Source of the DNA: Marinobacter nitratireducens
Lineage (GTDB): Bacteria > Pseudomonadota > Gammaproteobacteria > Pseudomonadales > Oleiphilaceae
Direction: 5' to 3'
Length of the DNA stretch: 64,000 bases
NCBI RefSeq assembly: GCF_000708045.1
Contig: NZ_ANIE01000004.1
Span: 108,926-172,925 of the forward strand
Each line of letters starts with the position of its first letter. Positions within the stretch are counted from its first letter, which is position 1. The position numbers and the translations under genes are program-made. Shown here piece after piece: positions 1-8,992 of the stretch. The notes below the pieces were generated by a model. It had not been told where the DNA came from and searched no databases. It saw only the letters and a list, made by a program, of their open reading frames with translations.

Positions 1-949
1 CAAAGGCCATCTGGGTCAGGGCCTTGGCCATGCCTGTGGTTTCGTCTACCAGGGGTTTGATGTGTTTCTTGACCATGTTGCGGGCCCGATCGCCTTTAGA
101 GCCCTCCATGATCGCGTTAATGATGTTTCCGACGGTCAGGATTTCGTGGGTGACGATGTGGCAAAAGGACTCTGCAACTTCCGGTTGTCGTTTCAGGAAC
201 AGTCCCTGAATCCTGAGCGGCCCTATTTTCTTGGCTTGTAGTGGTCGGAAGATCACGTTCAGGGCAATCCAGTTGGTCGCGTAGCCGACCAGCAGGCCGA
301 AGAACGGGAGCACCCACCAGCTCTGATAGAAGTACCAGACACCCATCTGGATCAACCCGAACAGAAATCCGAAATAGAGGCCGGAGTTCACGATAAACCG
401 GAACTCGACTTCGCCACACTCGAGGAATATACGGTTCAGAAGCCTTTTGTCTTTGGCCAGGCGTTCGATCACCATGCCCTTGATGTCCAGCAAGTCTTCG
501 ATATTGGCCGAGATATCGTCTACCAGGTTATCGACCAGCTGAGGTGTGGATTTTCGTACCCGTTCGTAGACCATCTTGCGAGCGGAGGAGGGCAGGTTTT
601 CCCAGAAGGTCGGGTACTCTCGCAGCATCATTTCATCGACATACTCTTCGATCCGGGGGTCGACAGAATGAACGAGATACGTCGCCAGGACTTTCGGGTC
701 GATCTGCTGAAAAATTTCGTCGACGGTGCCTATTTTCGAGATGGTGGCATCGACGCTGATCGCGGCCATTTTTCGGGCTTTGGATGGGATGATGCCCTGC
801 CATCCAAGCAGTGGTGGTTTGCCGATAAATTCCAGGGGGTAGAAGGTCATTTTGATGGCGAGCCAGTTGGTGCTCCAGCCAATCAGGGCAGCAATGACGG
901 GGATGCTGAGGTATTGCCAGAATTCAGGGTTGGTAAACAGGCTTGTCAT
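1..949 (-). CDS. DUF445 family membrane protein (3' end outside window)
   Basis: Open reading frame on the minus strand from ATG at 949 running off the window edge, giving at least 316 residues. The start reads MTSLFTNPEFWQYLSIP. Two hydrophobic segments share a repeated motif: GWSTNWLAIKMTFYPLEF near residues 21-38 and GYATNWIALNVIFRPLQA near 220-237. This duplicated G-x-x-TNW-x-A pattern followed by F-x-P is typical of DUF445 (YheB/YjiN-type) proteins, which are membrane-anchored and of unknown function. The middle is helical and charged. It lies downstream of rsmE in the same direction, separated by a cloverleaf repeat. The family assignment is fairly secure; no function can be given. Confidence 0.8.
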   Translation of the reverse strand, partial: MTSLFTNPEFWQYLSIPVIAALIGWSTNWLAIKMTFYPLEFIGKPPLLGWQGIIPSKARKMAAISVDATISKIGTVDEIFQQIDPKVLATYLVHSVDPRIEEYVDEMMLREYPTFWENLPSSARKMVYERVRKSTPQLVDNLVDDISANIEDLLDIKGMVIERLAKDKRLLNRIFLECGEVEFRFIVNSGLYFGFLFGLIQMGVWYFYQSWWVLPFFGLLVGYATNWIALNVIFRPLQAKKIGPLRIQGLFLKRQPEVAESFCHIVTHEILTVGNIINAIMEGSKGDRARNMVKKHIKPLVDETTGMAKALTQMAF

Positions 950-992
950 CTGGTACTCGCGCTTTGTCGTTTTTTTGTTGGTCCTGGAGTTT

Positions 993-1108
993 GCGAGCCT
1001 TGGGATACTGTTTTCGAAAACTCGCTCCTGGCGGCACATCCCTGTGGCGCTTGAGCTTCGCCATCCATGGCTTCGCACAGTTTTCGAAAACAGTATCCCA
1101 AGGCTCGC
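993..1108 (-). repeat. Cloverleaf GGA-hairpin repeat, copy 1
   Basis: Outer arms 993-1022 and 1079-1108 are perfect 30-bp inverted repeats. The ~56-nt core between them, read on the minus strand, contains two small hairpins: GCCATGGATGGC and CACAGGGATGTG, each with GGA in the loop. It lies between rsmE and the DUF445 gene, both on the minus strand, so the GGA loops would be in their sense RNA. Its core is almost identical to copy 4 at 53.75 kb, while the arms are unrelated in sequence. The region 950-1226 otherwise shows only a weak hairpin at about 1183-1216 just downstream of rsmE. Confidence 0.9.
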
Positions 1109-1226
1109 TCCTGACTAGGGTGTTGCCTTTCCAAAGATTTTTATTAAAACCGGATAATGTTTGCAGGGCCGTGTTCTGTCAATGACTGACACGCCGCCAA
1201 ACTCCGGCGTCACGGTCGCTGACCTT

Positions 1227-1961
1227 TCAGCGGCCTATGTCGCCCCACAACCACTGGCATAATGCGATAGACGCAACAGGTGCGGTTTCGGTTCGCAACA
1301 CCCGGGGGCCTAGTGCGACCGGGAGGAAGCCTTCGTTCTCGGCAAGAACGATTTCATCGGCGGTTAAGCCGCCCTCAGGGCCGATCATCAATGCGACTCG
1401 CTTGGGTGTGTCCATGGACTTCAGGGACTGTTCCGTGCGGTGGTGGAGGACCAGTCGGAGATCGCAGTCGCGGCTGTGGTCGAGCCATTGGGCAATGGTC
1501 ATCACCGGGAGTATGTCGGGAACCCTGGCCCGGCCGCACTGTTCGGCCGCGCTGATGGCAACCGATTGCCAGTGGCGCAGGCGTTTGTCTTCCCGGTCGC
1601 CTTTGAGCCTGACGTCGCAGCGCTCGGTGCTCAATGGAACGATGCGGGTGGCGCCCATTTCCACGGCTTTCTGGACGGCGTAATCCATCCGGTCGCCCTT
1701 GGAGAGTGTCTGGCCGAGGACGATTTCAAGATTGGACTCGGTGTGATTGGGCTCCGGGGTACCCACCATCACTTCGACGTTCTTTTTGCCCGCTGTGGTG
1801 ATGGTGGCGGGGTAATCCTGGCCATCGCCATTGAACAGCCGCAGTTCCTGGCCTGGCTGCATGCGCAATACCCGTCCGACGTGCTGGGCGGCGTTCTCAT
1901 CCAGTGCTGCGGTGCAGCCTTCCGCAAGTGGTGAGTCGGTGTAGATTCTGGGTATGCGCAT
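1227..1961 (-). CDS. rsmE: 16S rRNA (uracil1498-N3)-methyltransferase RsmE
   Basis: The product of 244 residues matches the RsmE family over its full length: an N-terminal PUA-like domain (MRIPRIYTDSPLAEG, later GQELRLFNGDG) and a C-terminal SPOUT/trefoil-knot methyltransferase domain. The SAM-binding knot motifs are visible as LMIGPEGGLTADEI near residue 190 and LGPRVLRTETAP near 215. It methylates U1498 in the decoding region of 16S rRNA using SAM. It lies 15 nt downstream of bioA on the same strand and may be co-transcribed with it. Confidence 0.95.
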   Translation of the reverse strand: MRIPRIYTDSPLAEGCTAALDENAAQHVGRVLRMQPGQELRLFNGDGQDYPATITTAGKKNVEVMVGTPEPNHTESNLEIVLGQTLSKGDRMDYAVQKAVEMGATRIVPLSTERCDVRLKGDREDKRLRHWQSVAISAAEQCGRARVPDILPVMTIAQWLDHSRDCDLRLVLHHRTEQSLKSMDTPKRVALMIGPEGGLTADEIVLAENEGFLPVALGPRVLRTETAPVASIALCQWLWGDIGR

Positions 1962-1976
1962 GCATGGTTACCTTAT

Positions 1977-3326
1977 TCAGTCCCGAACGGCAATCTCGAT
2001 GCCCTCCGTTGCCACCTGACCAAGGTGGCGGATCTGTTCTTCGGTGATGACGTAGGGCGGCATGAAGTAAACCACATTACCCAGGGGGCGAAGCAAGGAC
2101 TCTCGCGTCAATGCGTGCTGGTAGACCCGGATGCCGCGACGCTCCTGCCAGGGGAACGGGGTCTTGCTGGCTTTGTCTTTGACCATTTCCACCGCCATGG
2201 TCATGCCGTGCTGGCGGATGTCGCCCACATTCGGATGGTCTTTCAGGTGGGCGACTGATTCCGCCATGCATGCGGAAAGCCTGCGGTTGTTTTCGATGAC
2301 GTTGTCGTCCCGGAAGATGTCCAGGGTCGCCAGGGCCACGGCACAGCCAATCGGGTTGCCGGTGTAGCTGTGGGAGTGCAGGAAGGCTCTGAGCGTCTCG
2401 TAATCGTCATAGAACGCGTTGTAGACGTCGTCGGTGGTCAGGACCACGGAGAGCGGCAGGTAGCCCGCTGTCAGCCCCTTGGAGAGACACATGAAATCCG
2501 GGGTGATGCCGGACTGTTCGCAGGCAAACAGGGTGCCTGTACGACCAAAACCAACCGCAATTTCGTCGGCGATCAGGTGCACGCCATAGCGATTACAGGC
2601 TTCCCGCAGTTTGGTGTGGTAAATGGGATGGTGCATGCGCATGCCGCCGGCGCACTGGATCAGTGGCTCCACCACCACGGCGCAGATTTCGTCGTGTTTT
2701 TCCGCCAGGAGTTTATCCATGGCCTCGAACTGGCGAAGGGCGTATTCCTCGTCGCTTTCTCCGGCTTCCTTGTTGAAGGCATCCGGAGAGGGCGCGGTCA
2801 GGACTTCCATCAGCAGGGGCTGGTAAGTGTCCTTGTAAAGGGCCACATCACCCAGGGCCAGGGCACCCAGTGTTTCTCCGTGGTAGCTGTTGGACAGGTT
2901 GACGAAGTTTTTCTTGCCCGGTTTGCCCTGATTCTTCCAGTAGTGGTAGCTCATCTTCAGCGCAGCTTCGATGGCCGATGAGCCGTTGTCTGCGTAGAAG
3001 CATTTGTTGAGCCCCTCCGGAGTGACCTCGATGAGCCGTTCGGACAGGTTGACCACCGGTTCGTGGCTGAAACCGGCCAGGATGACGTGTTCCAGCTTAC
3101 CGATCTGTTCCTGAATGGCGGCGTTGATTCGTGGGTTGGCATGACCAAACAGGTTTACCCACCAGGAGCTCACGGCATCGATGTAGCGGTTTCCCTCAAA
3201 ATCCTCAAGCCAGACACCTTCCCCCTTTTGGATGGGGACGAGGGGCAGGGATTCGTGGTCTTTCATCTGGGTGCAGGGGTGCCACACAGATTTTAGATCG
3301 CGAGCGACGAGATCGGCGTTGCGCAT
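1977..3326 (-). CDS. bioA: Adenosylmethionine-8-amino-7-oxononanoate aminotransferase BioA
   Basis: This 449-residue class III PLP aminotransferase converts 7-keto-8-aminopelargonate to 7,8-diaminopelargonate in biotin synthesis, with SAM as amino donor. Visible family features are AVSSWWVNLFGHANP near residue 50, DNGSSAIEAALKMSYHYW (PLP phosphate region), the DEI motif in LIADEIAVGFGRTG, and the PLP lysine in LSKGLTAGYLPLS. Length is normal for BioA. No other bio genes are in the window. A palindrome resembling a BirA operator lies 38 nt upstream of the start. Confidence 0.95.
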   Translation of the reverse strand: MRNADLVARDLKSVWHPCTQMKDHESLPLVPIQKGEGVWLEDFEGNRYIDAVSSWWVNLFGHANPRINAAIQEQIGKLEHVILAGFSHEPVVNLSERLIEVTPEGLNKCFYADNGSSAIEAALKMSYHYWKNQGKPGKKNFVNLSNSYHGETLGALALGDVALYKDTYQPLLMEVLTAPSPDAFNKEAGESDEEYALRQFEAMDKLLAEKHDEICAVVVEPLIQCAGGMRMHHPIYHTKLREACNRYGVHLIADEIAVGFGRTGTLFACEQSGITPDFMCLSKGLTAGYLPLSVVLTTDDVYNAFYDDYETLRAFLHSHSYTGNPIGCAVALATLDIFRDDNVIENNRRLSACMAESVAHLKDHPNVGDIRQHGMTMAVEMVKDKASKTPFPWQERRGIRVYQHALTRESLLRPLGNVVYFMPPYVITEEQIRHLGQVATEGIEIAVRD

Positions 3327-3363
3327 GGAGGTCTCCGGTCTGGCTGTCTGAAAAATAGAAGTT

Positions 3364-3399
3364 CGCTGTTAACCAGTGCGGATATTACAGTTAACAGCG
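3364..3399. promoter_or_regulatory. BirA-like biotin operator upstream of bioA
   Basis: Perfect 10-bp inverted arms, CGCTGTTAAC at 3364-3373 and GTTAACAGCG at 3390-3399, are separated by 16 nt. The spaced GTTAAC palindrome directly upstream of bioA resembles the BirA (biotin repressor) operator layout in gammaproteobacteria. The match is by eye; exact arm sequence and spacing in this genus were not checked. Confidence 0.55.
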
Positions 3400-3495
3400 C
3401 TGCCTGACCACCGTGCCATTCACTGCTGATTGGCGGGCCAATGATGGCAAGCGCCAAGGGCCGCAGAATTCTGGTTAAACCAACGGAGACCAGTC

Positions 3496-3984
3496 ATGCA
3501 ACTCGAACAGAAACACGCATATCAGGCGGACCTCGACCGAGTCCTGGGTGCTTTTTTCGACGAACAGCACATCCTGAAGAAAAACGAGCAGTTGGGTGCC
3601 CGGAACGTGCGCGTCACCGAAATATCCCGGGACGATTCCTCCGGCAAGCTGGTGATCGAACGTGAGATGACCACGTCCATTGAAGTGCCAGGAATGCTCG
3701 CCAGTTTCCATCGTGAATGGAATGAGGTACGCCAGGAAGAGCACTGGTTTCGCAAGAGCGACGATGAATGGCACTGCGAATTCCGGGTGCATATCCACAG
3801 CGTTCCGGCGAAGATCAAAGGGATGATGAAACTTCAGGGGCAGGGCGATTCCTGCGTTAACCACGTCACCCTGGATGTACGATGTGATGTGCCGTTACTG
3901 GGTAAGAAAATTGCCCGTTTCCTGGCAGATGATTCGAACCTCAAGATTGAGCGCGAGTATCAAACCACCTGCCAGTTGCTTTGA
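3496..3984 (+). CDS. DUF2505 domain-containing protein
   Basis: A 162-residue soluble protein without signal peptide or membrane segment. Its sequence (MQLEQKHAYQADLDRVLGAF start; alternating strand pattern; C-terminal amphipathic helix) fits the DUF2505 family, which belongs to the SRPBCC/START-like ligand-binding fold. No substrate is known. It is read away from bioA and ends 4 nt before the convergent ABC ATPase gene. The start ATG at 3496 follows the purine-rich stretch AACGGAGACC. Confidence 0.75.
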   Translation: MQLEQKHAYQADLDRVLGAFFDEQHILKKNEQLGARNVRVTEISRDDSSGKLVIEREMTTSIEVPGMLASFHREWNEVRQEEHWFRKSDDEWHCEFRVHIHSVPAKIKGMMKLQGQGDSCVNHVTLDVRCDVPLLGKKIARFLADDSNLKIEREYQTTCQLL

Positions 3985-3988
3985 GTGC

Positions 3989-4735
3989 TCAGTGCCCAAG
4001 CACCCGGGACAGGAACGCCTGGGTTCGCTCGCTTTGCGGGTTGTCGAACACGTCGTCCGGTTTACCCTGTTCCACAATCTGGCCTTCGTGGATGTAGATC
4101 ACCCGGTCGGCCACTTCGCGGGCAAAGCCCATCTCGTGGGTGACGACCATCATGGTCATGCCTTCCTTTGCCAGCTCGCGCATCACATCCAGCACTTCCC
4201 CGATCATTTCCGGGTCCAGCGCTGAGGTGGGCTCATCGAACAACATCAGCCTCGGCTCCATGGCCAGGGCCCGGGCAATGGCCACGCGCTGTTGCTGACC
4301 ACCGGATAGCTGGCTCGGGTATTTGTCGGCCTGGTTACCGATACCGACCCTCTCCAGCAAACGCTCTGCCGTGGCCTTGGCGACGGTTTCAGCGGTGTTC
4401 TTCACCTTCATGGGGGCCAGCATGATGTTCTTCTTCACCGTCAGGTGTGGGAAAAGATTGAACTGCTGGAACACCATGCCCACTTCCTTGCGGATCTCGT
4501 TCAGGTTTTTCTGGTTTCCACCCTTGGGGGCGAGGGCGTGACCATCGACAACGAGGTTGCCGGATTCGTATTCTTCCAGGCCGTTGACGCAACGGATCAG
4601 CGTGGATTTGCCGGAGCCACTGGCGCCGATGATGACCACCACTTCGCCTTTCTCGACGGTGAGGTCGATATCTTTCAGGACATGCAGTTTGCCGAAGTAC
4701 TTGTTCATGCCCTTCATTTCAACAATATGAGTCAT
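3989..4735 (-). CDS. Polar amino-acid ABC transporter ATP-binding protein (GlnQ type)
   Basis: The 248-residue product is a complete ABC ATPase: Walker [11 protein letters not shown]-loop [13 protein letters not shown], signature [15 protein letters not shown], Walker [14 protein letters not shown] and switch histidine VVTHEMGFA. It energises uptake of polar amino acids with the permease and binding protein immediately upstream. An upstream in-frame ATG at 4777 would overlap the permease; ATG at 4735 is preferred because AAGGAAAGG lies at a proper distance before it and only 13 nt separate it from the permease stop. Substrate (glutamine, glutamate or another) cannot be decided from sequence. 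Confidence 0.93.
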   Translation of the reverse strand: MTHIVEMKGMNKYFGKLHVLKDIDLTVEKGEVVVIIGASGSGKSTLIRCVNGLEEYESGNLVVDGHALAPKGGNQKNLNEIRKEVGMVFQQFNLFPHLTVKKNIMLAPMKVKNTAETVAKATAERLLERVGIGNQADKYPSQLSGGQQQRVAIARALAMEPRLMLFDEPTSALDPEMIGEVLDVMRELAKEGMTMMVVTHEMGFAREVADRVIYIHEGQIVEQGKPDDVFDNPQSERTQAFLSRVLGH

Positions 4736-4748
4736 GGGTACCTTTCCT

Positions 4749-5420
4749 TCAGACAGAACCAAGGCCGCGGCGCTCAAGCATACGGAGCATCAGGGACAGT
4801 GAGAGGGTGATGGCCAGATAGAGGATGGCGACCACGAAATACACCTCAAACGCGGTGAAGGTATTGGCGATGTAGATCTGCCCCTGGCGAACCAGTTCGC
4901 CCACGCCGATGACGGAGAACAGGGAGGTGTCCTTGATACTGACAATGGCCTGGTTTCCGAGCGGTGGAATCATGCGGCGGAATGCCTGAGGCCAGATGAT
5001 GGACCAGAAAGTTTGTGTTCTGGACAAGCCCAGTGACAGGCCGGCTTCCGTCTGCCCCTTGGCAATGGACTGAACACCGCCTCGGACAACCTCGGAAATA
5101 TAGGCACCGGAGTTAAGCGCGATGGCGGCAATACCCGCTGTGATGGGGTCGATAGGGCCACCAACCAGATCCGGCAGGCCGTAAAAGATAAAAAGTACCT
5201 GCACCAGGATGGGCGTACCCCGGAATATTTCGATGTAAGCGGTGGCCGGCCAGCGCAGGAACCACTTCTTGTTGATGCTCAGCAGGCCAAAGAGGATGCC
5301 GAGTGCAAAACCAATCAGCAGGCCGCCGAACGAGATGAGCAGGGTATAGGGAATACCCTTGAGTAGAAAAGGAATTGAGTCGATGGCCGATTGCCAGTCG
5401 AACTGAAACTGGAATTCCAC
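4749..5420 (-). CDS. Polar amino-acid ABC transporter permease (HisM/GlnP type)
   Basis: The 223-residue inner-membrane protein has about five hydrophobic segments and the classic permease EAA-like loop near residues 140-160 ([22 protein letters not shown]), which contacts the ATPase. The family motif [15 protein letters not shown] is present near residue 62. It is the second gene of the binding protein-permease-ATPase operon. Only one permease is encoded, so it probably works as a homodimer, as in GlnP-type systems. Confidence 0.92.
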   Translation of the reverse strand: MEFQFQFDWQSAIDSIPFLLKGIPYTLLISFGGLLIGFALGILFGLLSINKKWFLRWPATAYIEIFRGTPILVQVLFIFYGLPDLVGGPIDPITAGIAAIALNSGAYISEVVRGGVQSIAKGQTEAGLSLGLSRTQTFWSIIWPQAFRRMIPPLGNQAIVSIKDTSLFSVIGVGELVRQGQIYIANTFTAFEVYFVVAILYLAITLSLSLMLRMLERRGLGSV

Positions 5421-5508
5421 AGTGTGAATCTCCGAAGGGAATGGAAGTCATGAACGGCCGGGGCTTTCACCCCGGCCGGAGAATCTGACCGGGTAAATCC
5501 GGTCGTCG

Positions 5509-6267
5509 TTACATGCCTTCCGGCATGGGGCCAAACCACTTCTCGTAGATGGTCTTGTAAGTACCATCTTCTTTCATGGAGGCCAGTGCGTCATTCACTT
5601 CGTCAAGCCATTCACTGCCTGATTTCAGAGCAATGCCGTATTGTTGGCCTTCATACAGGGGGCCTACGGTTTTGACCTTGCCTTTGCCCTTGGTACGAGC
5701 GAAGTAGCCCACGTTCGGAGCATCGTAGAAGACCGCATCCACAGCGCCGGACATCAGTGCCATGTACATGTCGGAGCTGCCCGGGTATGGGGTAACACCG
5801 TCGTCCTCTTCGAGGTTCTTGACCAGATAGTCGTAACTGGTTGAACCGATCTTGGAGCCTACTTTCTTGCCCTCAAGGTCGCTGAAGCCTTCAACACTGT
5901 CGTCATTCTGGGTGATCAGGATTCGAAGACCTGAATCGTAGTAGGGGTTGGAGAAATCAACGATCTCCTCCCGTTCCTCGGTGATCGTGATGCCGGCAAT
6001 GGCGATATCGACGTTGCCCGTCTGGAGGGCTGGGATGATGCCATTAAAATCCATGGTGTTGAGGTCGATCTCGAAACCTGCCCGATCAGCCACTTCGCGG
6101 ATAATCTCCATGTCGAAGCCGATCATTTCACCGGTTTCCTGATCCATCATTTCGAACGGAACGAAGCTCGGGTCAGTCACCACGCGCAGGGTCTCTGCGC
6201 TGACGGTTCCTGCTGCAACAGTGAGTGCCAGGCTGGCGCCAACGGTTTTCAGCCATTTCGTGCTCAT
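5509..6267 (-). CDS. Amino-acid ABC transporter periplasmic binding protein
   Basis: The 252-residue protein begins with a Sec signal peptide (MSTKWLKTVGASLALTVAAG, cleavage after VSA) and continues with the solute-binding family 3 fold: LRVVTDPSFVPFEM, GFDMEIIREVADRAG, DIAIAGITITEEREEIVDFS and the C-terminal LNDALASMKEDGTYKTIYEKW-type helix. It captures a polar amino acid in the periplasm for the downstream permease and ATPase. The gene starts the operon; region 6268-6464 upstream holds its promoter but no clear element could be singled out. Confidence 0.92.
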   Translation of the reverse strand: MSTKWLKTVGASLALTVAAGTVSAETLRVVTDPSFVPFEMMDQETGEMIGFDMEIIREVADRAGFEIDLNTMDFNGIIPALQTGNVDIAIAGITITEEREEIVDFSNPYYDSGLRILITQNDDSVEGFSDLEGKKVGSKIGSTSYDYLVKNLEEDDGVTPYPGSSDMYMALMSGAVDAVFYDAPNVGYFARTKGKGKVKTVGPLYEGQQYGIALKSGSEWLDEVNDALASMKEDGTYKTIYEKWFGPMPEGM

Positions 6268-6464
6268 GCTTTCTCCTTTGCTTTTTTATGAGGCTCCATC
6301 TGTCGGGTAAGACAGGCCGGAAACCACTGCGGATGACGATGATTTCCGGGGAGCGTTAATGGGACTGCATCCCATACAACATAGACTAATGCCATGGTGA
6401 TTTCAGGAAATCAAATGCTTGGGCGCGAAAAGAGGGCTGGAACGGGGCGGAAGCAAGAAGGAAG

Positions 6465-6492
6465 AAAACGGCCAGGCAGAGGCCTGGCCGTT
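6465..6492 (-). terminator. Intrinsic terminator of the metK-ahcY-metF operon
   Basis: On the minus strand, 14 nt after metF, AACGGCCAGGC and GCCTGGCCGTT form a GC-rich stem with a short loop, followed directly by a TTTTC run. This is a standard Rho-independent terminator layout for transcripts coming from metF. Confidence 0.8.
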
Positions 6493-6505
6493 CGTTGGGG
6501 AGCGA

Positions 6506-7375
6506 TCAGAATGCGATTTTCTCGCGATCACTGATGCCCAGGTTTTCCCAGATGCTGAGGCTGGGTTGTGCCTGGTTCAGTGTGTAGAAGTGCAGTCCGG
6601 GCGCGCCGGCTCTGAGCAGCTTTTCACACATGTTGGTAACCACTTCCTCGCCGAACTTGCGGATGCTGTCGGTGTCATCGCCGTAGGCTTCCAGCTGCTT
6701 GCGGATCCAGCGGGGAATTTCGGCGCCGCACATGTCGGAGAACCGCACCAGACTGGAGAAATTGACGATGGGCATGATGCCCGGCACCACAGGAATGGTG
6801 ACTCCCATTTTTTCCAGACGGTCGATGAAGTAGAAGTAGCTGTCGGCGTTGAAGAAGTACTGGGTGATGGCGCTGTTGGCACCAGCCTTCACCTTGCGGG
6901 CGAAGTTCTGCAGATCTTCCTCGGCATTGCGCGCTTGCGGATGGAACTCCGGATAAGCGGCCACCTCAAGGTTGAAGTGCTCGCCACTGTGCTCCCGGAT
7001 GAACTCCACCAGCTCATTGGCGAAGCGAAGTTCACCGGAGGCGCCCATACCTGAAGGCATGTCGCCACGCAGGGCGACGATCCGATTGATGCCGTTTTCC
7101 TTGTACAGGTCCAGCAGTTCGCCGATCTCCTGGCGGGTGCCACCCACGCAGGAGAGGTGAGGCGCGGTTGATATGCCCTGCTTATGCAGGTTCAACACGG
7201 TCTCGATCGTGCGGTCCCGGGTGGAACCGCCGGCGCCAAAGGTGACCGAGAAAAAGTCCGGGTTCACCTCTGCCAGTTTGTTGCGCACATTCTGAAGTTT
7301 TTCCTTGCCCTGATCGGTCTTGGGCGGGAAAAACTCGAAGCTGAAGCGGCGCTTGAATTGAGTCTGGCTTTGCAT
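6506..7375 (-). CDS. metF: 5,10-methylenetetrahydrofolate reductase MetF
   Basis: The 289-residue flavoprotein reduces methylenetetrahydrofolate to 5-methyl-THF, supplying the methyl group for methionine. Family motifs are FSFEFFPPKTDQGKEKL at the N-terminus, VTFGAGGSTRD near residue 50, HLSCVG, ALRGDMP and ITQYFFNAD. An in-frame TTG at 7387 is possible, but ATG at 7375 is preferred because GGACAG lies about 6-10 nt before it. It lies 12 nt downstream of ahcY and completes the SAM-recycling operon metK-ahcY-metF. Confidence 0.95.
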   Translation of the reverse strand: MQSQTQFKRRFSFEFFPPKTDQGKEKLQNVRNKLAEVNPDFFSVTFGAGGSTRDRTIETVLNLHKQGISTAPHLSCVGGTRQEIGELLDLYKENGINRIVALRGDMPSGMGASGELRFANELVEFIREHSGEHFNLEVAAYPEFHPQARNAEEDLQNFARKVKAGANSAITQYFFNADSYFYFIDRLEKMGVTIPVVPGIMPIVNFSSLVRFSDMCGAEIPRWIRKQLEAYGDDTDSIRKFGEEVVTNMCEKLLRAGAPGLHFYTLNQAQPSLSIWENLGISDREKIAF

Positions 7376-7387
7376 GGCTCTGTCCAA

Positions 7388-8782
7388 TCAGTACTTGTAG
7401 CTTTCCGGCTTGTACGGTCCTTCAACCGGTACACCGATGTATTGAGCCTGCTCCGGGGTCATCTTGGTGATCACGCCACCAAAACCTTCCACCATGGCGC
7501 GGGCCACTTCCTCGTCCAACTGTTTCGGCAGAACCTGAACGTACACGCCCTTGGCGCGGGCGTCTTCCGGCAGGTCAGCGAATTTGCGCTCGAACAGGTA
7601 CATCTGGGCTAGAACCTGGTTGGCGAAGGAACCGTCCATGATTCGGGACGGGTGACCGGTGGCGTTGCCCAGGTTCACCAGACGACCTTCAGACAGCAGG
7701 ATCAGGTGATCGTTGGTCGCCTTGTCGCGGTATACCACGTGCACCTGCGGTTTGACCTCGTCCCATTCCCAGTTCTTGCGCATGTAAGCGGTGTCGATTT
7801 CGTTGTCGAAGTGACCGATGTTACACACCACGGCACCACTCTTGAGGGCCTTGAGCATGTGGGCGTCGCACACGTTGACGTTACCGGTGGTGGTAACCAG
7901 CAGGTCGGTGGTTCCCAGCAGATCCTTGTTAACACCGGCTTCGGTACCGGTGTTCACTCCGTCGATGTACGGTGAAACCACTTCAAAACCGTCCATGCAG
8001 GCCTGCATGGCGCAGATCGGGTCGGCTTCGGTCACTTTCACGATCATGCCTTCCTGACGGAGGGAGGCGGCGGAGCCTTTACCGACGTCACCGTAGCCCA
8101 CAACGAGGGCCTTCTTGCCGGCCATCAGGTGGTCGGTGGCGCGCTTGATGGCGTCGTTCAGGCTGTGGCGACAACCGTATTTGTTGTCGTTCTTGGATTT
8201 GGTGACGGCGTCGTTCACGTTGATCGCCGGTACCTTGAGGGAGCCTTCGCGCAGCATTTCCTGCAGGCGGTGAACGCCGGTGGTGGTCTCTTCGGTGACA
8301 CCGTGGCAGTTGGCCAGGATTTCCGGGTACTTGTCGTGGAGCAGGGCCGTCAGATCGCCGCCGTCGTCGAGGATCATGTTCGGCTCCCAGCCGTCAACGT
8401 CGGCACCGACGGTACGCTCGAGGCACCACTCGTATTCGTCGTCGGTCTCACCTTTCCAGGCAAAGACGGGCACGCCGCTGGCTGCGATGGCCGCTGCAGC
8501 CTGATCCTGGGTGGAGAAGATGTTGCAGGAGGACCAGCGCACGCTCGCGCCCAGCTCGACCAGGGTTTCGATCAGTACGGCGGTCTGGATGGTCATGTGG
8601 ATGCAGCCCATGATGTTGGCGCCTTTCAGCGGCTGCTCTGCCTTGTACTTGTTACGCAGGGCCATGAGTGCGGGCATTTCGCCTTCGGCGATGCTGATTT
8701 CCTTGCGGCCCCAGCCGGCGAGTTCGATGTCGCGGACTTTGTAATCGCTGAAGCTGTTCAGTTGTTCTGCCGGAGTGCTCAT
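7388..8782 (-). CDS. ahcY: S-adenosylhomocysteine hydrolase AhcY
   Basis: The 464-residue protein matches AhcY from end to end. It splits S-adenosylhomocysteine into adenosine and homocysteine using tightly bound NAD. Visible features include [25 protein letters not shown], the NAD-binding [12 protein letters not shown], and the C-terminal [22 protein letters not shown] dimerisation tail. RBS ACAGGAGA precedes the ATG. It lies between metK and metF on the same strand; the 210-nt gap to metK is largely filled by cloverleaf repeat copy 2. No SAH riboswitch was recognised before it. Confidence 0.97.
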   Translation of the reverse strand: MSTPAEQLNSFSDYKVRDIELAGWGRKEISIAEGEMPALMALRNKYKAEQPLKGANIMGCIHMTIQTAVLIETLVELGASVRWSSCNIFSTQDQAAAAIAASGVPVFAWKGETDDEYEWCLERTVGADVDGWEPNMILDDGGDLTALLHDKYPEILANCHGVTEETTTGVHRLQEMLREGSLKVPAINVNDAVTKSKNDNKYGCRHSLNDAIKRATDHLMAGKKALVVGYGDVGKGSAASLRQEGMIVKVTEADPICAMQACMDGFEVVSPYIDGVNTGTEAGVNKDLLGTTDLLVTTTGNVNVCDAHMLKALKSGAVVCNIGHFDNEIDTAYMRKNWEWDEVKPQVHVVYRDKATNDHLILLSEGRLVNLGNATGHPSRIMDGSFANQVLAQMYLFERKFADLPEDARAKGVYVQVLPKQLDEEVARAMVEGFGGVITKMTPEQAQYIGVPVEGPYKPESYKY

Positions 8783-8848
8783 TGGTGTTCTCCTGTCAGT
8801 TCTGTTTGGGCTCCGGGGATGGTACCCGGGCCTCTAAATCTGGTGGTT

Positions 8849-8956
8849 GGGTGGCGAGGGACTTCTTCCCCGGAACCGCTACGAGCACGTCCATGTGCGC
8901 TTGTTTCCGGCCATCCTTGGCCTTCAACATTCCGGGGAAGAAGTCCCCCGCCACCC
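8849..8956 (-). repeat. Cloverleaf GGA-hairpin repeat, copy 2
   Basis: Arms 8849-8875 and 8930-8956 form a 27-bp stem; the only non-Watson-Crick pair (8857 with 8948) becomes a U-G wobble in minus-strand RNA. The core on the minus strand carries GGCCAAGGATGGCC and CACATGGACGTG hairpins with GGA in the loops, in the same order as in the other copies. It fills the metK-ahcY intergenic gap and is in the sense of both genes. Confidence 0.88.
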
Positions 8957-8992
8957 TTTCTAACGTTTGGCGTAAGCCATCCTCGGGTGCTT

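Noticed and set aside
993..1108. Cloverleaf repeats as MITEs or ordinary intrinsic terminators
   Set aside because: No target-site duplication or shared terminal repeats were seen (arms differ in every copy), and no T-run follows the stems. Terminator or REP-like protection roles remain possible alternatives.
852..1185. Short ORFs around 0.85-1.19 kb, some containing LRHPW or FAIHGF peptides
   Set aside because: They are produced by the cloverleaf repeat or by the antisense of the DUF445 gene; the same peptide fragments recur at the other repeat copies.
8783..8992. SAH riboswitch before ahcY, or SAM riboswitch before metK (10184-10334)
   Set aside because: No recognisable riboswitch core; the first gap is filled by the cloverleaf repeat and the second by a protein-operator palindrome.
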